64,000 bases of DNA from Alteromonadaceae bacterium Bs31. GTDB taxonomy: Bacteria > Pseudomonadota > Gammaproteobacteria > Pseudomonadales > Cellvibrionaceae. The position numbers and the translations under genes are program-made. The stretch covers positions 277,059 to 341,058 of the forward strand of contig FXAI01000005.1 in NCBI GenBank assembly GCA_900177435.1, in the 5' to 3' direction. The notes beneath the pieces were generated by a model. It was not told the DNA's origin. It ran no database searches and was given only the letters and a program-made list of their open reading frames with translations. Position 1 is the first letter of the stretch, and each line of letters begins with the position of its first letter. Shown piece by piece: positions 19,093 through 31,034 of the stretch.

Positions 19093-19711
19093 GCAAACGA
19101 ATTACTCAAATACTCTTCGATCCAGTTGGCTGGCACTTTTAGGCAAGTCGCTTCTGGCTTTTCTCATTTTTATCGCTCTGGGATTTTTTAGCGGATGCTC
19201 CATTTCCGATCGAACCACCTATGAAGATGGAGAAGGGCGAATTCCAGAAAAAGTTTTCTCGGATATACGTAGGGGGAAAACTGAAAAAAGCTGGCTTGTT
19301 TCACAGCTGGGCGAGCCAGACATTTTGCAAAGTGGCCCAGACTCAAAAGAAATTTATACCTACCGTTTGATGCGAGCACAGGAAAAGCACGCAGATCTGT
19401 TAATTTTTTTACGCTACGACGGTGTTTCGCGTGATGTGGAATATTTCCATGTGTTTTTCGAAAATAACATTGTTCGCAGGCATTGGCGCGATAGTGTTTC
19501 TGAAGTGCAAACCCGTCGCTACTTCGGGAAAATAACTCCGGAACCTGTCGAAACGGTGGCGCAGGAACAAACTGCGTTCGATGTGGAACCGGAACATAAG
19601 TCAGAGCTCACACCACCTTCTTCCTCCTCCATGTTAGCCCCATCGCCATCCCAGCCTGAAGAAGTGCCAAATGGTTGGACCGCTGAAGCAAAGCGTGAGC
19701 TGGCCTTGTAG
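19073..19711 (+). CDS. Putative lipoprotein with a BamE/SmpA-like segment
   Basis: 212 residues from ATG 19073, overlapping the DUF2802 gene by 20 bases. A hydrophobic segment ending LGFFSGCS is a plausible lipobox (Cys about residue 43). The unusually long leader suggests that translation may begin later, although no better start was seen. Residues ~65-140 (IRRGKTEKSWLVSQLGEPDI...) resemble the small BamE/SmpA fold. The C-terminal 50 residues are Glu/Pro/Ser-rich. Function unknown. Confidence 0.6.
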   Translation: MLLFTAEQTNYSNTLRSSWLALLGKSLLAFLIFIALGFFSGCSISDRTTYEDGEGRIPEKVFSDIRRGKTEKSWLVSQLGEPDILQSGPDSKEIYTYRLMRAQEKHADLLIFLRYDGVSRDVEYFHVFFENNIVRRHWRDSVSEVQTRRYFGKITPEPVETVAQEQTAFDVEPEHKSELTPPSSSSMLAPSPSQPEEVPNGWTAEAKRELAL

Positions 19712-19723
19712 GGCTTTTTCTTG

Positions 19724-20488
19724 CTACTTGGCTTGCGCCTCAAATTGGCCGCCAGTAAGGCCTATGCTGTCGTCTCCCATTAAGAATAAATAGCGATTCA
19801 TTATTTCTTGCGCAGCGGTAACTGTAGCGGGGTCTTCTGCAGGATAGGCAGCAGCTCGCATGCGAGTGCGGATGGCTCCCGGGTTAATGGAGTTAAAGCG
19901 AATATTTTTCTGTTCGTCGTATTCGTCAGCCAGGGTTTGCATGAGGTTTTCTGTGGCTGCCTTACTGGCAGCGTAGGCACCCCAATAGGCGCGCCCTTTG
20001 TAGCCAACCCCGGAACCAGTAAAAACCACGCTGGCACTGTTACTGTTGCGCAGCAGGGGCATGAGCGCCCGGGTTAGCAGGAAAGGTGCTGTAACGTTAA
20101 CCTGAAATACCTTTTGCCACTGCTCGAGCGAATAATTGGTAATGGGGGTGCGAGGGCCGAGTTCGCCGGCATTGTGCAACAGCCCGTCTACACGGCCAAA
20201 TTCATTGTTCAGCACATCGGCCGTGGCAGAAAAATCCTGTTCTGCTGCGCCTTCGAAATTCATCGGCACAATGGCCGGTTGGGGCCAGCCTTTATTTTCA
20301 ATCTCATCGTAAACGGCTTCGAGTTTTGACAGGGTTCGCCCCAGTAAAACCAGCGTTGCGCCGTGTTGCGCAAAAGAGAGCGCAGCTGCTTTTCCAATAC
20401 CGTCACCGGCGCCGGTAACAAGAATGATTTTTTCCTTTAACAGGTTGTCTGGCGCTGCATAGTTTGCAAGGGTGCGAGAGTCGGCCAT
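19724..20488 (-). CDS. yciK: Short-chain dehydrogenase, YciK family
   Basis: 254 residues from ATG 20488, preceded by AGGAAGGG. Rossmann motif TGAGDGIGKA, the NAG motif (HNAGELG) and active-site Tyr/Lys (YWGAYAASKAA) are intact. YciK-type oxidoreductases have no firmly assigned substrate. It is the last gene of the minus-strand block mtaD-ubiG-mupP-yciK, the same order found in pseudomonads beside gyrA. Confidence 0.88.
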   Translation of the reverse strand: MADSRTLANYAAPDNLLKEKIILVTGAGDGIGKAAALSFAQHGATLVLLGRTLSKLEAVYDEIENKGWPQPAIVPMNFEGAAEQDFSATADVLNNEFGRVDGLLHNAGELGPRTPITNYSLEQWQKVFQVNVTAPFLLTRALMPLLRNSNSASVVFTGSGVGYKGRAYWGAYAASKAATENLMQTLADEYDEQKNIRFNSINPGAIRTRMRAAAYPAEDPATVTAAQEIMNRYLFLMGDDSIGLTGGQFEAQAK

Positions 20489-20508
20489 TAATGCCCTTCC
20501 TTTTGAAT

Positions 20509-21183
20509 TTATTCGGAGATGTCTAAGTATGCCTGAATTATAGGCCATAGCTCTTTGGCGCTGGTCACGCTATGGGTAGCGCCCCAGTTATCAGGATGAT
20601 CACCAGCGGGGATATAGCCATAGCCAACAGCGATGGTTGGCATACCTGCATTCAGGCCGCACTGGATATCGCGCAGGTGATCGCCAATATAAATAGCATT
20701 TTCACTGTTACACGCGGCTTGTTTGCAGGCGAGGTACAAAGCCTCCGGAGAGGGTTTTCTTTCTTTAACGTGTTCGGGGCAAATAGTTGCTACAGGTTCA
20801 GAAGCAAATTTAATCTGCTTCATCAGTGGTTCGGTGTACACCCAGGGTTTATTGGTAACAATACCCCAGCGAATTTTATGTTTTGCCAGCTGCTCGATGA
20901 GCGCTTCTATACCCTCAAAAGGCCTGGTATGTGTGGCAAGGTTTTGCAGGTAAAAATCCAGTAATTCTTGCCTTAGCGGCAGCATATCTTCGTGTTCTTT
21001 AGAAACATTAAACGCGAGTGCAATCATCGCTGCAGCGCCATCAGAAACTACGCGCCGCACATCTTCAAAGTGCAGGGGAGCTCTGTTTTTGCTGGCCAGC
21101 ATGGCATTTAGTGCGCAGGCAAGGTCTGGAGCCGTGTCCAGTAGTGTTCCGTCTAAGTCAAAAAAAACAGCGTCTAAGGCCAT
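20509..21183 (-). CDS. mupP: HAD phosphatase, MupP type (MurNAc-6-phosphate phosphatase; Gph-like)
   Basis: 224 residues with HAD motifs: nucleophile Asp in FFDLDGTLLDT, Thr in IVTNKP, Lys in KPSPEAL and the acidic IGDHLRDIQ. By sequence alone it would be called phosphoglycolate phosphatase. Its place between ubiG and yciK is that of Pseudomonas MupP, which dephosphorylates MurNAc-6-phosphate in cell-wall recycling, so that name is preferred by context. It begins 9 bases after the ubiG stop. Confidence 0.8.
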   Translation of the reverse strand: MALDAVFFDLDGTLLDTAPDLACALNAMLASKNRAPLHFEDVRRVVSDGAAAMIALAFNVSKEHEDMLPLRQELLDFYLQNLATHTRPFEGIEALIEQLAKHKIRWGIVTNKPWVYTEPLMKQIKFASEPVATICPEHVKERKPSPEALYLACKQAACNSENAIYIGDHLRDIQCGLNAGMPTIAVGYGYIPAGDHPDNWGATHSVTSAKELWPIIQAYLDISE

Positions 21184-21192
21184 GGTGGTTTC

Positions 21193-21900
21193 CTACCTCT
21201 GAGTACTCACCAGGTAGTTAACATCAACATCCTTTGGGTTGAGCCGATATTTTTTAGTTAGCGGGTTGTAACTAATGCCGCAAATATCGTTTACCTGCAG
21301 GCCTGCTTCTCGCAACCAGTGACAGAGTTCAGAAGGTCGAATAAATTTTTTGTACTCGTGTGTACCTTTTGGCAATAGTTTAAGTACATACTCGGCACCG
21401 AGCACAGCAAAAAGGTAGGCTTTTGGGTTGCGATTTATAGTGGAAAAAAATAGCTTGCCGCCGGGTTTAACCAGCTGCTGGCAGGCTTTTATGGTGCTTG
21501 CGGGGTCTGGCACGTGTTCCAGCATTTCAAGGCAAGTAACCACATCGAACTCGCCATTGTGGTGCTCTGCAAAGGCCTCGGCGGTAGTTTGAATGTATTT
21601 CACTTGCGCACCAGATTCCAGGCCATGGAGTTTGGCTACCTCCAAGGGTGCTTCTCCCATATCTATACCGGTAACTTCTGCGCCGCGCTGGTAGAGTGCT
21701 TCACACAAAATACCGCCACCGCAGCCAACATCCAGCACTTTTTTTTCTGCGACTTTGGCGTGCTCATCGATGTAATTTGCGCGTAGCGGATTAATGTCGT
21801 GCAGCGGTTTAAATTCCCCGTTTTTATCCCACCATCGACTGGCCAGGCGCTCAAATTTGGCGATTTCAGATGGGTCTACGTTGATTGTACTTGCGCTCAT
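21193..21900 (-). CDS. ubiG: Ubiquinone biosynthesis O-methyltransferase UbiG
   Basis: 235 residues starting at ATG 21900 ([20 protein letters not shown]). An open extension to 21972 overlaps mtaD and is discounted. SAM-binding motif [15 protein letters not shown], acidic motif VTGIDMGE and the later [11 protein letters not shown] are all present. UbiG carries out both O-methylation steps of ubiquinone synthesis. It lies eight bases downstream of the mtaD stop. Confidence 0.95.
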   Translation of the reverse strand: MSASTINVDPSEIAKFERLASRWWDKNGEFKPLHDINPLRANYIDEHAKVAEKKVLDVGCGGGILCEALYQRGAEVTGIDMGEAPLEVAKLHGLESGAQVKYIQTTAEAFAEHHNGEFDVVTCLEMLEHVPDPASTIKACQQLVKPGGKLFFSTINRNPKAYLFAVLGAEYVLKLLPKGTHEYKKFIRPSELCHWLREAGLQVNDICGISYNPLTKKYRLNPKDVDVNYLVSTQR

Positions 21901-21908
21901 CAGCTTAC

Positions 21909-23231
21909 TCACTTTAGACGTGCTTGCCATTTGCTTGCAGCAGTTAACAACTCCTGCTCCTGTATTCTGCACAACTTACCGTTATCCACCACGGCATGCC
22001 CTGCAATCCAGCTATGGCTTACGCGGCTGCCGCTGGCGGTGTAAACAAGCTGGCTTACTGGGCTGTATACGGGCTGGGAAGCAATGTTGGACAGGTCAAT
22101 AGCGATAATATCCGCTTGCTTGCCTGGCTCCAGCGAGCCGAGTCTGTCTTCCTGCCCGATAGCTTTGGCCCCGTTAATGGTTGCCATTTCCAGGGCAGAC
22201 ATAGCCTGCAGCGCAGCGGGGTCGTTACTGGTGAACTTGGCCAGCAGGGCAGCCGTTTGCAGCTCACAGAACAGATCCAGGTCATTGTTACTCGCTGCTC
22301 CATCTGTACCCAGTGCAATATTAATCTCTTCCGCCAGTATTTGTTGCACCGGGCAATGCCCCGAGGCCAGTTTCATATTCGATTGTGGGCAGTGAATAAC
22401 GTGGGCGCCGTTTTCTTTTAGCAGGGGTATATCTATAGCGGCATCCACTTGCGTCATATGCACGCATTGCGTGAGAGGGCTCAGCAGGCCCAGTTCCTGT
22501 AAGCGTTGAATGGGGCGCATACCAAACTGCTGCATGGATTTTTCTATTTCATCTGCGCTTTCGTGCAGATGTATCTGCACAGGTGCTTGCAGTTCTTCGG
22601 CATAAGTAGCGATGCGCTGCAATACGTCATCGTTGACCGTGTAGGGGGCGTGAGGGCCGAAACCGACGCTTATCAGCTCTTGTGAGCGGTAGGTGTCTCG
22701 CAGCGTAAGCCCCTTGTGGAAGCCGTCGTCGGCGTCTTTGGACCAATTATTGGGAAAATCAAACACCGGGAACACAATTTGAGTTCGCATACCGCAGTCG
22801 TGAGCGGTGCTGGCGGCGATTTCGGGGAAAAAGTACATGTCCGAGAAGCAGGTGGTGCCACTGAGCTGCATTTCTGCAATCGCCAGTCGAGTACCGTCTT
22901 CCACAAACTCCTCATTTACCCAGCGGCTCTCAGCAGGCCAGATGTGTTCGTTAAGCCAAGTGTCAAGGGCCAGGTCGTCCGCGTAACCGCGCAATAAAGT
23001 CATCGCTGCGTGACCGTGACAGTTGATCAGACCAGGCATTAGCAGTTTACCACTAAGGTCTATGTGCTTCTTAACGCAATAGTGCTCGTCCACTTCGCCC
23101 CAGGGCTGTATAGCGACGATTTCACTGCCTTTGATGAGCAGGCTGCAGTCGTTGAAGATTTTGCCCCTTGGCGCTACGGGTAAAATCCAGGAGGCATCAA
23201 GGGATAAATCGATGGGTATTGCTTGATTCAT
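21909..23231 (-). CDS. mtaD: Amidohydrolase, 5-methylthioadenosine/S-adenosylhomocysteine deaminase type
   Basis: 440 residues. Metal-site motifs: HGH in [18 protein letters not shown], the His of QCVHMTQVD and the Asp of LGTDGAASN. This is the TRZ/ATZ branch of amidohydrolases; members at this locus deaminate methylthioadenosine or SAH. First gene of the minus-strand block, divergent from gyrA. Exact substrate is inferred from family and context. Confidence 0.85.
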   Translation of the reverse strand: MNQAIPIDLSLDASWILPVAPRGKIFNDCSLLIKGSEIVAIQPWGEVDEHYCVKKHIDLSGKLLMPGLINCHGHAAMTLLRGYADDLALDTWLNEHIWPAESRWVNEEFVEDGTRLAIAEMQLSGTTCFSDMYFFPEIAASTAHDCGMRTQIVFPVFDFPNNWSKDADDGFHKGLTLRDTYRSQELISVGFGPHAPYTVNDDVLQRIATYAEELQAPVQIHLHESADEIEKSMQQFGMRPIQRLQELGLLSPLTQCVHMTQVDAAIDIPLLKENGAHVIHCPQSNMKLASGHCPVQQILAEEINIALGTDGAASNNDLDLFCELQTAALLAKFTSNDPAALQAMSALEMATINGAKAIGQEDRLGSLEPGKQADIIAIDLSNIASQPVYSPVSQLVYTASGSRVSHSWIAGHAVVDNGKLCRIQEQELLTAASKWQARLK

Positions 23232-23441
23232 TGATCGTTTTTTCGCCGTTTAAGACATCTTGCTGGAGGGCCGCCAGTATAACGTCAATTTTGTTCCGGG
23301 TGGGTTAATCAAATTATGCTTAATAGGCCCTAGCTTATTGATTTTGTGCTAGTATTCGCCGTTTATCTGGGTGGGCCTAACCACTCATGTGCATCCAAAT
23401 CTAACTACAAAGGCGCAAGCCACAAAGCAGCTGAAACATTC

Positions 23442-26015
23442 ATGGGCGACATCGCAAAAGAAATCATTCCTGTCAGCATCGAAGACGAACTCAAGCAAAG
23501 CTATCTCGATTACGCCATGAGCGTAATTGTGGGCCGTGCCTTGCCGGATGTTCGAGATGGTTTAAAACCTGTACACCGCCGTGTGCTGTTCGCTATGAGC
23601 GAGCTCAATAACGATTGGAACAAGGCTTACAAAAAGTCTGCTCGTGTCGTTGGTGACGTAATTGGTAAATACCACCCGCACGGTGACTCTGCTGTATACG
23701 ACACAATTGTGCGTATGGCTCAACCCTTTTCCCTGCGCTACCCGCTGGTAGATGGTCAGGGTAACTTCGGTTCTATCGACGGCGACAGCGCCGCAGCCAT
23801 GCGATATACCGAAATTCGCATGAAGAAACTCGCGCACGATTTGCTGGCGGATCTCGATAAGGAAACGGTTGATTTCGTGCCCAACTACGATGGCACAGAA
23901 CAAATACCCGCCGTAATGCCCACCCGCGTTCCCAACCTGCTGGTAAATGGTTCTTCCGGTATTGCGGTGGGTATGGCCACCAACATTCCACCTCACAACT
24001 TGCGCGAAGTGGTTAATGGCTGCATCAGCTTAATCGACAATCCCGATTCCACCATCGACGAGTTGATGGAATATATCCCGGGGCCGGACTTCCCAACGGG
24101 CGCCATTATCAATGGCCGTGCCGGTATTTTGCAGGCCTACAGAACCGGTCGCGGCCGAATTTATGTTCGTGCCAAAGCAGACGTAGAAACGAACGAGAAG
24201 ACCAATCGCGATACCATCATTATCAATGAAATACCCTATCAGGTTAACAAAGCCCGCTTAATCGAAAAAATTGCCGAGCTGGTTAAAGAGAAAAAAATCG
24301 AGGGTATATCAGAAATTCGTGATGAGTCAGATAAAGACGGCTTGCGCGTAGTTATTGAAATCAAACGCGGTGAAATGGGCGATGTTGTCTTAAACAACCT
24401 TTTCGCACAGACGCAGCTGCAAAGCGTATTCGGTATTAATATTGTTGCTCTGGTTGATGACCAGCCGAAAATTCTCAATCTAAAACAGCTTCTAGAGCAC
24501 TTTGTAACGCATCGCCGCGAAGTGGTAACCCGCAGAACGGTCTATTTGTTGAGAGAAGCGCGCAGACGTGGCCATGACCTGGAAGGCCTGGCGGTTGCCA
24601 TTGCCAATATCGATGAAGTAATTGCCACAATTAAAGCGTCGCCAACCCCTGCCGATGCGCGTGATGCGCTGCTTGCGCGAGGCTGGGATACAGCAAAAAT
24701 CAACCAATTCCTTGAGCGAGCTGGCGCAGATGCTTGCAAGCCTGATGAGCTGGGTGATGAGTTCGGCGTGCGAGATGGTAAGTATTATTTATCGCCTGCC
24801 CAGGTGAAAGCCATTCTGGAATTGCGCTTACATCGCCTCACAGGCATGGAGCACGATAAGTTACTGGCCGAGTACGAAGAAAAGCTCAAGCTTATTGCAG
24901 AATATTTGGAAATACTGCGCAACCCGCTGCGCTTGATGGAAGTGATCCGCGAAGAACTGGAAAAAATCCGTGAAGAATACGGCGATGAGCGCCGCACCGA
25001 TATTCAGCACTCGCAGCAAGATCTCACCGTCGAAGATTTAATTACAGAAGAAGACCGCGTAGTTACCATATCCCATGGTGGTTACGCCAAAACCCAGCCG
25101 CTGGACGCCTATCAAGCTCAGCGCAGGGGCGGGATGGGTAAAGCTGCCACGGCAGTGAAAGATGAAGATTTTGTTGAGCATATGCTCATTGCCAGCACTC
25201 ACGACTATTTGTTGTGCTTTACCAATCTCGGCAAGGTTTTCTGGCTCAAGGTTTATCAAATACCAGTCGCTGGCCGGCAAAGCCGAGGTCGGCCTATGGT
25301 GAATTTGTTGCCCTTGGAAGAAAGCGAACGTATTACCTCTATATTGCCTGTACGGGAATTTGGTGACGACTACTTCATCATGATGGCAACCTCCAACGGT
25401 ACGGTTAAGAAGACCCCCTTGTCACAGTTTGCACGACCTCGGTCCGTTGGTTTGCGTGCTATCGACCTGGTAGAGGGTGACCACCTGGTAGGCACCGCCA
25501 TTACCGATGGCAGTAAAGACATCATGCTGCTCAGTACCAACGGCAAGGCAGCGCGCTTCGACGAGCAGCAAGTGCGCTCAATGGGCCGTGTGTCTCGAGG
25601 TGTTCGTGGCATACGCCTCGCGGAAGATCAGCAAGTTATATCAATGGTGATCCCGGCAGAGGGCGGCAAAGTACTCTGCGTATCACAGAACGGCTATGGC
25701 AAACGTACGGATGTTACCGAGTATCCAACCAAAGGCCGGGGCTCGCAGGGTGTTATCGCCATGCAAACCTCCGAGCGAAATGGTCAGCTTGTTGGCGCTG
25801 TTCAAATTTTTGATGGCGACGAAATTATGCTGATATCTGACCAAGGTACCTTGGTGCGTACGCGCGGCGACGAGATTTCCATATTGGGCCGCAATACTCA
25901 GGGTGTCCGTTTGATTAAGGTGAAAGAAGGCGAGCATATTGTTGGTGTTGCGCGTATCGCCGAGCAGCTTGATGATGCCGAAGTGCTGGCAGACGAAGAC
26001 GGTGAGGCTGAATAA
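23442..26015 (+). CDS. gyrA: DNA gyrase subunit A
   Basis: 857 residues from ATG 23442, aligning with the E. coli N-terminus without gaps. A longer open frame from 23346 is not supported by homologues. The catalytic Tyr lies in AAMRYTE. The quinolone-determining region reads [11 protein letters not shown], with the wild-type Ser and Asp at the positions equivalent to 83 and 87. The GyrA box QRRGGMGK distinguishes it from topoisomerase IV. The protein introduces negative supercoils with GyrB. pheA follows after 63 bases. Confidence 0.97.
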   Translation: MGDIAKEIIPVSIEDELKQSYLDYAMSVIVGRALPDVRDGLKPVHRRVLFAMSELNNDWNKAYKKSARVVGDVIGKYHPHGDSAVYDTIVRMAQPFSLRYPLVDGQGNFGSIDGDSAAAMRYTEIRMKKLAHDLLADLDKETVDFVPNYDGTEQIPAVMPTRVPNLLVNGSSGIAVGMATNIPPHNLREVVNGCISLIDNPDSTIDELMEYIPGPDFPTGAIINGRAGILQAYRTGRGRIYVRAKADVETNEKTNRDTIIINEIPYQVNKARLIEKIAELVKEKKIEGISEIRDESDKDGLRVVIEIKRGEMGDVVLNNLFAQTQLQSVFGINIVALVDDQPKILNLKQLLEHFVTHRREVVTRRTVYLLREARRRGHDLEGLAVAIANIDEVIATIKASPTPADARDALLARGWDTAKINQFLERAGADACKPDELGDEFGVRDGKYYLSPAQVKAILELRLHRLTGMEHDKLLAEYEEKLKLIAEYLEILRNPLRLMEVIREELEKIREEYGDERRTDIQHSQQDLTVEDLITEEDRVVTISHGGYAKTQPLDAYQAQRRGGMGKAATAVKDEDFVEHMLIASTHDYLLCFTNLGKVFWLKVYQIPVAGRQSRGRPMVNLLPLEESERITSILPVREFGDDYFIMMATSNGTVKKTPLSQFARPRSVGLRAIDLVEGDHLVGTAITDGSKDIMLLSTNGKAARFDEQQVRSMGRVSRGVRGIRLAEDQQVISMVIPAEGGKVLCVSQNGYGKRTDVTEYPTKGRGSQGVIAMQTSERNGQLVGAVQIFDGDEIMLISDQGTLVRTRGDEISILGRNTQGVRLIKVKEGEHIVGVARIAEQLDDAEVLADEDGEAE

Positions 26016-26078
26016 GCGAGTAAGCTTGTCGCCAAACTAGCTGATATTTTTCAGGTATGGACTAACAGGACAGATTGA

Positions 26079-27197
26079 GTGGTAGAAAAGAAGCAGCCCA
26101 GCAGTAAGGAGCAAGCCGAGCTTGCCAAACTGCGCGACAAGATTGATGGCATCGATAGTCAAATTGGTGATTTGATCAGCTCGCGTGCCCGCTGTGCTCA
26201 GCAAGTGGCTGAGATCAAAAAACAATATTCTGAGCACGAGAACCCCACCTTCTATCGACCCGAGCGAGAGGCACAGGTTCTGCGCAAGGCTATGGAGCGC
26301 AACCAGGGGCCACTCAATAATGAAGAATATGCACGCCTGTTTCGCGAAATCATGTCCGCCTGCCTGGCCTTGGAAAGCCCGGTAAGGGTCGCATTTCTTG
26401 GCCCCGAGGGCACCTTCACTCAGCAGGCGGCACTAAAGCACTTTGGTCATTCCGCCCATACCTTATCTATGTCCGCCATCGATGAAGTCTTTCGAGAAGT
26501 GGCTTCGGGTGCTGCACACTACGGCGTCGTGCCAGTAGAAAACTCTACCGAGGGTGTGGTTACCCATACCTTGGACAATTTCCTCGCCAGCACTGTGAAA
26601 ATATGTGGCGAAGTGGTGCTTCGCATTCACCAGCATTTTCTTGTTTCGGATGTGACTCATACCAGCAATATCACCAGGGTATACTCCCATGCGCAATCCT
26701 TGTCACAATGTCGCAAATGGCTTGATGCACATTTTCCTGCGGCAGAGCGTATAGCGGTAAACAGTAATTCCGAAGCCGCCCGCCGATTAAAAGGGGAGTG
26801 GAACGCTGCCGCGATCGCCGGCGAAATAGCTGCCGAAATGTATGACTTGCGCAGTTTTGCAAAAAACATTGAAGACCAACCCGACAACTCAACACGTTTT
26901 CTCATCATCGGCTCAGAGGCTATCGACGCCAGTGGCGATGACAAAACGTCCATCGTTGTAAGTACGCGCAACGAACCGGGAGCTTTGCACCACTTGCTGG
27001 AACCCTTCCGCAAACACGGTATTGATTTGACTCGCGTAGAAACGCGACCGTCACCCACAGGCACCTGGAATTACGTCTTTTTTATAGACTTTTCTGGGCA
27101 TGTGAATGACACTGCTGTAAAAGCTGCGCTAAAAGATGTTGCCGAATGTGTAGCAGACCTTAAGATTCTAGGCTCCTACCCTAAAGGTGTTTTGTAG
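26079..27197 (+). CDS. pheA: Bifunctional chorismate mutase/prephenate dehydratase
   Basis: 372 residues from GTG 26079. An AroQ-type chorismate mutase (LRDKIDGIDSQIGDLISSRA) occupies residues ~17-95. The dehydratase domain follows from about 103 (VRVAFLGPEGTFTQQAAL) with VPVENSTEG. The C-terminal ACT domain (GALHHLLEPFRKHGIDLTRVETRPS) is the phenylalanine sensor. It makes phenylpyruvate. In related genomes serC stands between gyrA and pheA; it is absent here. Confidence 0.95.
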   Translation: MVEKKQPSSKEQAELAKLRDKIDGIDSQIGDLISSRARCAQQVAEIKKQYSEHENPTFYRPEREAQVLRKAMERNQGPLNNEEYARLFREIMSACLALESPVRVAFLGPEGTFTQQAALKHFGHSAHTLSMSAIDEVFREVASGAAHYGVVPVENSTEGVVTHTLDNFLASTVKICGEVVLRIHQHFLVSDVTHTSNITRVYSHAQSLSQCRKWLDAHFPAAERIAVNSNSEAARRLKGEWNAAAIAGEIAAEMYDLRSFAKNIEDQPDNSTRFLIIGSEAIDASGDDKTSIVVSTRNEPGALHHLLEPFRKHGIDLTRVETRPSPTGTWNYVFFIDFSGHVNDTAVKAALKDVAECVADLKILGSYPKGVL

Positions 27198-27226
27198 TAC
27201 CTTGTCAGTAAAAAGGATTCTCGCTT

Positions 27227-27820
27227 ATGAGTAATATTGTCTGGCACGATCATGCCGTGACCAAAGAAATGCACGCCGAGCATAAAAAGCAGAAACCCTG
27301 CCTTATTTGGTTTACGGGTTTGAGTGGCTCCGGCAAATCAACCATTGCCAACGCCTTGGACCACGAGTTGTATCGTCGTGGCCAGCATACCTATTTGTTG
27401 GACGGGGACAATGTTCGTCATGGTTTAAACAAAGACCTGGGCTTTAGCGATTCAGACAGAGAAGAGAATATTCGTCGTATTGGTGAAGCATCTCGCCTAT
27501 TCGTCGACGCAGGCTTAATTGTACTGAGCGCCTTTATCTCGCCATTTCGCTCCGACAGACAAATTGCACGTGATTTACTGCCCGATGGTGAGTTTATCGA
27601 AGTCTTTATGGCAACGCCTTTGGATGTATGTGAGCAGCGAGACCCCAAAGGGCTATATAAAAAGGCACGTAGCGGACAGATAAAATACTTTACCGGTATC
27701 GACTCGCCTTACGAGCAGCCAGAATCACCGGAAGTCACCATAAATACCGCAGAGAATTCCGTTGAACAATGTGTGGCGCAGATTATTAATTATCTCGTAG
27801 AGCATGAGCGAATTAAATAA
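27227..27820 (+). CDS. cysC: Adenylylsulfate kinase CysC
   Basis: 197 residues with P-loop GLSGSGKST (about residues 30-38), the APS-binding [10 protein letters not shown] and the FISPFRSDR loop. It phosphorylates APS to PAPS. It is a free-standing CysC, matching a CysN below that lacks a fused kinase domain. Its last 17 bases overlap the start of tyrA-aroA, an unusual partner for a sulfate gene. Confidence 0.95.
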   Translation: MSNIVWHDHAVTKEMHAEHKKQKPCLIWFTGLSGSGKSTIANALDHELYRRGQHTYLLDGDNVRHGLNKDLGFSDSDREENIRRIGEASRLFVDAGLIVLSAFISPFRSDRQIARDLLPDGEFIEVFMATPLDVCEQRDPKGLYKKARSGQIKYFTGIDSPYEQPESPEVTINTAENSVEQCVAQIINYLVEHERIK

Positions 27821-30029
27821 AGTTGTCATTGTTGGCCTGGGTTTAATTGGTGGTAGTCTGGCTGCAGCACTGCGCAAAGCGCGTGCCTGTAAAGAAATCA
27901 TTGGAATAGCACGCCGCGCGGAAACCTGTCAGCAGGCCATGCGAATGGGGATTATCGATCAGGCACATACAGATATTGCCAGCGTACTACCTTCCTTGGG
28001 CAAGGGTGATGTGGTCTTTATCGCTGTACCAACCTTGAGCGTTCGCAAAATTATCTCAGCCTTGAAAAATGCCCCAAAAGAGCTGGTAATTACCGATGGG
28101 GCGAGTGTTAAAGGCAGCGTTTACCAGGACGTTGTTACAGAGTTTGGCTATTTCCCGGAGAATTTTGTTTTGGGGCATCCCATTGCCGGCTCGGAAAAAA
28201 GTGGCGTGGAGGCCTCGAATGAAGATCTCTATGTTGATCATAGAGTGATACTAACGCCCTGCAGCGAGAACCGGCCAGCGGCCATAGCGCTTGTTAGCGC
28301 CATGTGGCAGTCAGTAGGTGCAGAAGTGTTGGAAATGTCGGTTGCCGATCATGATACGGTTCTTGCGGCCACCAGTCATTTACCCCACGCGATCGCCTTT
28401 TCGCTGGTGGATACACTTGCTCACGATAGTAATAATGAAAATATATTTCGTTATGCTGCCGGAGGCTTTCGGGATTTCACCAGAATTGCTTCCAGCGATG
28501 CCACCATGTGGCGAGACATAATGCTGGCAAACCGCGAGAGTGTGCTGGAAGCCATAGATTTATTTTCATCCAATTTAAACCGTCTACGCGATGCAATCGC
28601 GCACAGTGATGCTACCGCCCTAGCGGGAGTCTTCAATCGAGCGAAATTCGCCCGGGACCGTTTTACTAAAATGTTAGAAAGCAGGGCCTATAGTTCAAGC
28701 ATGCAAAATACAGAATCAAAAAATGTTGTTTACACAGTACAACCGGGCGGCAGCGTGCAAGGCACAATTCGTGTTCCTGGTGATAAATCCATTAGTCATC
28801 GCTCCATTATGCTGGGCTCTCTCGCAGAGGGAACAACCCGAGTTAAGGGCTTCCTTGAGGGTGAAGATGCGTTAGCCACTTTACAGGCATTTAGGGATAT
28901 GGGCGTCGTTATTGAAGGGCCCGACGAAGGAAACGTGACTGTGCACGGTGTTGGTATGCAAGGCTTGCAAGCGCCCTCTGGTCCTCTATACATGGGCAAC
29001 TCTGGAACATCAATGCGTCTGCTATCCGGCATTCTGGCGGGACAGCAGTTTGAATCAGAGCTAACAGGCGACGTTTCCCTAAGCAAGCGGCCCATGAATC
29101 GCGTTGCCAATCCCTTGCGAGAGATGGGGGCGCAAATTGATACCGCGGAAGAAGGGCGCCCACCACTCAGAATTAAAGCGGGTGGTGGCCTAAAGGCTAT
29201 TGATTACACCTTGCCAATGGCAAGCGCTCAGGTTAAGTCCTGCTTATTATTGGCCGGGCTTTTTGCCGACGGAGAAACCAGGGTTACCGAACCCGCTCCC
29301 ACACGTGATCATACCGAGCGAATGTTGCAGGGTTTTGGCTACCAGGTAAATAGAAACGGCAGTCAGGTTTCTCTTACGTCCGGGGGCAAATTATTTGCCT
29401 GTGATATTGAAATACCGGCGGATATTTCTTCCGCAACATTCTTTATGGTGGCTGCAGCCATCGCTCCGGGATCGGATGTTACGCTCACTCATGTAGGAAT
29501 AAACCCTACACGCATCGGTGTTATAAATATCTTGCAGTTGATGGGTTCTAACTTAACGCTCTCCAATAAGCGCGAAGTAGGTGGTGAGCCGGTGGCGGAT
29601 ATTCGTGTGCAGTACGCGCCACTCAAAGGCATAAAAATTCCCGAGGAGCAGGTACCCCTGGGTATTGATGAATTTCCTGCCTTGCTGATTGCAGCTGCCT
29701 GTGCAGAAGGCAAAACGGTATTGTCCGGGGCAGAAGAGTTGCGGGTGAAAGAGACTGACCGCATTCAAGCAATGGCAGACGGCTTAGTGGCGCTCGGTAT
29801 TGCGTGTGAAACAAGGGCTGATGGCATTATTGTGACCGGCGGGCAATTGACCGGTGGTAGCGTGGAAAGCTTTCACGACCATCGCATTGCCATGGCCTTC
29901 ACCATCGCCGCGCTGCGGGCAAATGGCACAATCACGGTAAATAATTGTGCAAATGTTGCCACCTCTTTCCCCAACTTCGTCGAATTGGCCCAGAAGGCGG
30001 GAATAAGCTTAGAAATAAATTATTCTTAA
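27804..30029 (+). CDS. tyrA-aroA: Fused prephenate dehydrogenase / EPSP synthase (TyrA-AroA)
   Basis: 741 residues. The N-terminal ~295 form TyrA with the NAD motif [11 protein letters not shown] and [10 protein letters not shown]. From about residue 306 an EPSP synthase follows with [25 protein letters not shown] and [15 protein letters not shown]. The two enzymes act in tyrosine synthesis and at the sixth shikimate step. The same fusion is known in pseudomonads and relatives, where hisC usually precedes it; hisC is absent here and cysC takes that place. Confidence 0.96.
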   Translation: MSELNKVVIVGLGLIGGSLAAALRKARACKEIIGIARRAETCQQAMRMGIIDQAHTDIASVLPSLGKGDVVFIAVPTLSVRKIISALKNAPKELVITDGASVKGSVYQDVVTEFGYFPENFVLGHPIAGSEKSGVEASNEDLYVDHRVILTPCSENRPAAIALVSAMWQSVGAEVLEMSVADHDTVLAATSHLPHAIAFSLVDTLAHDSNNENIFRYAAGGFRDFTRIASSDATMWRDIMLANRESVLEAIDLFSSNLNRLRDAIAHSDATALAGVFNRAKFARDRFTKMLESRAYSSSMQNTESKNVVYTVQPGGSVQGTIRVPGDKSISHRSIMLGSLAEGTTRVKGFLEGEDALATLQAFRDMGVVIEGPDEGNVTVHGVGMQGLQAPSGPLYMGNSGTSMRLLSGILAGQQFESELTGDVSLSKRPMNRVANPLREMGAQIDTAEEGRPPLRIKAGGGLKAIDYTLPMASAQVKSCLLLAGLFADGETRVTEPAPTRDHTERMLQGFGYQVNRNGSQVSLTSGGKLFACDIEIPADISSATFFMVAAAIAPGSDVTLTHVGINPTRIGVINILQLMGSNLTLSNKREVGGEPVADIRVQYAPLKGIKIPEEQVPLGIDEFPALLIAAACAEGKTVLSGAEELRVKETDRIQAMADGLVALGIACETRADGIIVTGGQLTGGSVESFHDHRIAMAFTIAALRANGTITVNNCANVATSFPNFVELAQKAGISLEINYS

Positions 30030-30047
30030 ACAATTCCGTAGGATCGT

Positions 30048-30053
30048 TATAAT
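30048..30053 (+). promoter_or_regulatory. Possible -10 element before cysD
   Basis: A perfect TATAAT at 30048-30053 in the gap between tyrA-aroA and cysD, 44 bases before the ATG. The -35 region is poor (TTAAAC at 30026-30031, 16-base spacer), so an activator such as CysB may be needed. Confidence 0.35.
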
Positions 30054-30096
30054 CGCTGCGTATTTCATTAAATAGCTATGACTATCGAGTAAAAAC

Positions 30097-31008
30097 ATGT
30101 CTAACGAATATACAATGACTCATCTGAAGCAACTGGAAGCGGAGAGTATTCACATTATCCGTGAGGTTGCAGCAGAATTTGATAACCCCGTGATGCTGTA
30201 CTCCGTCGGAAAAGATTCTGCTGTGATGATGCATTTGGCCATGAAGGCTTTCGCCCCCGGTAAGCCGCCTTTTCCCTTGATGCATGTGGACACCACCTGG
30301 AAATTTAAGGAAATGATTCAGTTCCGCGAGCAGCGTCTAAAAGATTTAGGCTGGGACTTAATTGTACACATCAATCAGGAAGGGGTTGAGGCAGGTGTCG
30401 GCCCATTTACTCACGGTAGCGCAAAGCACACAGACATTATGAAAACTCAGGCGCTAAAACAGGGCCTGGATAAGTACGGTTTTGATGCCGCTTTTGGTGG
30501 TGCCCGCCGGGATGAAGAAAAGTCTCGGGCAAAAGAGCGCGTTTATTCCTTCCGAGACAAAAACCATCGCTGGGACCCTAAAAACCAGCGTCCTGAGCTG
30601 TGGAACCTGTTTAACGGCAAGGTGGACAAGGGCGAGAGCATTCGTGTATTCCCCCTGTCGAACTGGACTGAACTGGATATATGGCAGTACATTCACTTGG
30701 AAGACATTCCCATCGTGCCCTTATATTTTGCTGCAAAACGCCCAGTGGTAGAAAAAGACGGTGTGCTGATCATGGTAGACGACGAGCGCATGCCCATTGG
30801 GCCCGAAGATAAAATCGAAGAAAAAATGGTGCGTTTCCGCACCCTGGGTTGCTATCCACTTACAGGCGCTGTTGAGTCAACCGCGACAACGCTACCAGAA
30901 ATCATCCAGGAAATGCTGCTGACTAAAACATCGGAACGCCAGGGTCGAGTAATAGATCACGACTCTTCTGGTTCTATGGAGAAGAAAAAGCAGGAAGGTT
31001 ACTTCTAA
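30097..31008 (+). CDS. cysD: Sulfate adenylyltransferase subunit 2 (CysD)
   Basis: 303 residues. PP-loop motif [13 protein letters not shown] near residue 33, the conserved [16 protein letters not shown] loop and the C-terminal GRVIDHD segment mark the ATP sulfurylase catalytic subunit. With CysN it forms APS from sulfate and ATP. It follows tyrA-aroA by 67 bases; cysN follows after 73 bases. Confidence 0.96.
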   Translation: MSNEYTMTHLKQLEAESIHIIREVAAEFDNPVMLYSVGKDSAVMMHLAMKAFAPGKPPFPLMHVDTTWKFKEMIQFREQRLKDLGWDLIVHINQEGVEAGVGPFTHGSAKHTDIMKTQALKQGLDKYGFDAAFGGARRDEEKSRAKERVYSFRDKNHRWDPKNQRPELWNLFNGKVDKGESIRVFPLSNWTELDIWQYIHLEDIPIVPLYFAAKRPVVEKDGVLIMVDDERMPIGPEDKIEEKMVRFRTLGCYPLTGAVESTATTLPEIIQEMLLTKTSERQGRVIDHDSSGSMEKKKQEGYF

Positions 31009-31034
31009 AAGTAAACCCAGGGCAGCCTACCAGT

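Noticed and set aside
23346..23441. 32-residue N-terminal extension of GyrA
   Set aside because: Homologues start at the MGDIAKEI equivalent, and the extension overlaps the probable promoter region.
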